Origin: Bryobacterales bacterium
GTDB taxonomy: Bacteria > Acidobacteriota > Terriglobia > Bryobacterales > Bryobacteraceae
Length of the DNA: 6,342 bases
Assembly: GCA_003142355.1 (NCBI GenBank)
Contig: PLMF01000398.1
Span: 1-6,342 of the forward strand
Direction of reading: 5' to 3'
Below the pieces are notes generated by a model. It was not told the origin of the DNA and did not search any database. It worked only from the letters and a program-made list of their open reading frames with translations. Numbering within the stretch: the first letter of the stretch is position 1; each line of letters opens with the position of its first letter. Shown here piece after piece: positions 5,970 through 6,342 of the stretch. A program made the translations under genes and the position numbers.

Positions 5970-5999
5970 TCCCGCATCACGGTGCTCCGTGATGCGGGA
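5970..5999. terminator. Perfect 13-bp hairpin between convergent genes, candidate bidirectional terminator
   Basis: TCCCGCATCACGG (5970-5982) and CCGTGATGCGGGA (5987-5999) are perfectly complementary around the 4-base loop TGCT. It sits in the 125-bp gap between the ends of the HAD gene (5889) and the small minus-strand gene (6015), where a shared terminator is expected. Neither side has a T-run, so it would act as a pause or RNA-stabilising hairpin rather than a textbook intrinsic terminator. It could also be a REP-like repeat. Confidence 0.45.
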
Positions 6000-6014
6000 T
6001 GCCGGTTGGCTTCG

Positions 6015-6266
6015 CTAATCGCCAGCGAAAGTTGCCAGTTGCGCGTCCAGATCCTGCAGGGCCTTGTTCAACTGGGCCTTGTAACGCGGATTCTGCACGG
6101 ACTTCAAATCCCGGACCACTCTGATTCGGGAGAGAAGGATGGTTTCCTTCTTGCGGATCAATTCTAGCATTTCAGGAGCGGGTGCGTTTTCTGGAACGGC
6201 GCTTCGAAGGGACTCGGCCTCGTCGATCTGCGCCTCGACCGACTTGCTTTCCCAACCTCGGGCCAT
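6015..6266 (-). CDS. Conserved small hypothetical protein
   Basis: The 83-residue product begins MARGWESKSVEAQIDEAES and is hydrophilic and rich in charged residues, with two probable long helices (about 8-24 and 30-80, including IRKKETILLSRIRVVRDLK and the DLDAQL end). It has no signal peptide, membrane segment, cysteine pair or catalytic motif. I recall short proteins with the same MARGWESKSVE start in many acidobacterial genomes, which suggests a lineage-specific family; no function is known to me. The ATG at 6266 is preceded at 6 bases by TACAAT, so a leaderless start is likely, and AAAGG just before the ATG is too close to serve as a ribosome site. The gene converges on the HAD gene across a hairpin. 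Confidence 0.75.
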   Translation of the reverse strand: MARGWESKSVEAQIDEAESLRSAVPENAPAPEMLELIRKKETILLSRIRVVRDLKSVQNPRYKAQLNKALQDLDAQLATFAGD

Positions 6267-6301
6267 ACCTTTATTGTACGCGCACGCGGCGCCAATTGAA
6301 A
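6267..6301 (-). promoter_or_regulatory. Promoter of the small hypothetical gene, leaderless type
   Basis: On the minus strand TACAAT (6278-6273) matches the -10 consensus at 5 of 6 positions and ends 6 bases before the ATG at 6266. TTTCAA (6301-6296) lies 17 bases upstream as a weak -35 box. The remaining bases to 6342 show no gene. Confidence 0.5.
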
Positions 6302-6342
6302 GCGACCCGCTCCACTTCGCAGCGATTCCGCAAGCCGGGGTT

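Noticed and set aside
5886..6167. 93-codon plus-strand frame after the HAD gene
   Set aside because: It overlaps the HAD stop, runs through the intergenic hairpin and lies antisense to the small conserved gene, with no recognisable domain.

Overview
The window looks like a high-GC bacterial chromosome, most likely an acidobacterium of the Solibacter/Bryobacter type. That placement is inferred from the strong GC bias of the left half, the style of the palindromic repeat near 3590, and a small protein starting MARGWESKSVE that I remember from Acidobacteria. No rRNA, tRNA or marker gene fixes the taxonomy. I found no CRISPR array, tRNA, rRNA or transposase gene.

Left half (1-3456, minus strand): a two-gene unit. 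lysA (meso-diaminopimelate decarboxylase, last step of lysine synthesis) is followed after 2 bases by a long gene for a multi-pass membrane protein with a C-terminal spermidine-synthase-like domain. This second gene is open from its ATG at 2215 to the window edge, so it is partial. Its shadow frames hold several long spurious ORFs.

Middle (3457-3694): a divergent intergenic region containing a 115-bp nested palindrome with imperfect terminal inverted repeats (CTGTCA...TGACAG). It looks like a small non-autonomous mobile element or a REP-type dispersed repeat.

Right half, plus strand: a type II toxin-antitoxin pair with an ATGA overlap (antitoxin of the TIGR02574 addiction-module family, then a RelE/ParE toxin). 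After about 100 bp comes a perfect TATAAT box, a leader with two tiny ORFs, and a 481-residue protein joining a complete HAD phosphatase domain to a three-helix membrane module. That gene is visibly lower in GC than lysA and uses ATA and AGA codons, so it may be transferred DNA. Its function is unknown to me; it is the most interesting item here.

Right edge: a conserved small hypothetical gene on the minus strand converges on the HAD gene, with a perfect 13-bp hairpin between them. Three start regions (antitoxin, HAD leader, small hypothetical) share a TAnAAT box ending exactly 6 bases before an ATG, which is the layout of leaderless transcripts.

The housekeeping pair and the accessory genes do not obviously work together. 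Toxin-antitoxin, palindromic element and the HAD-membrane gene read as an accessory patch next to lysA.
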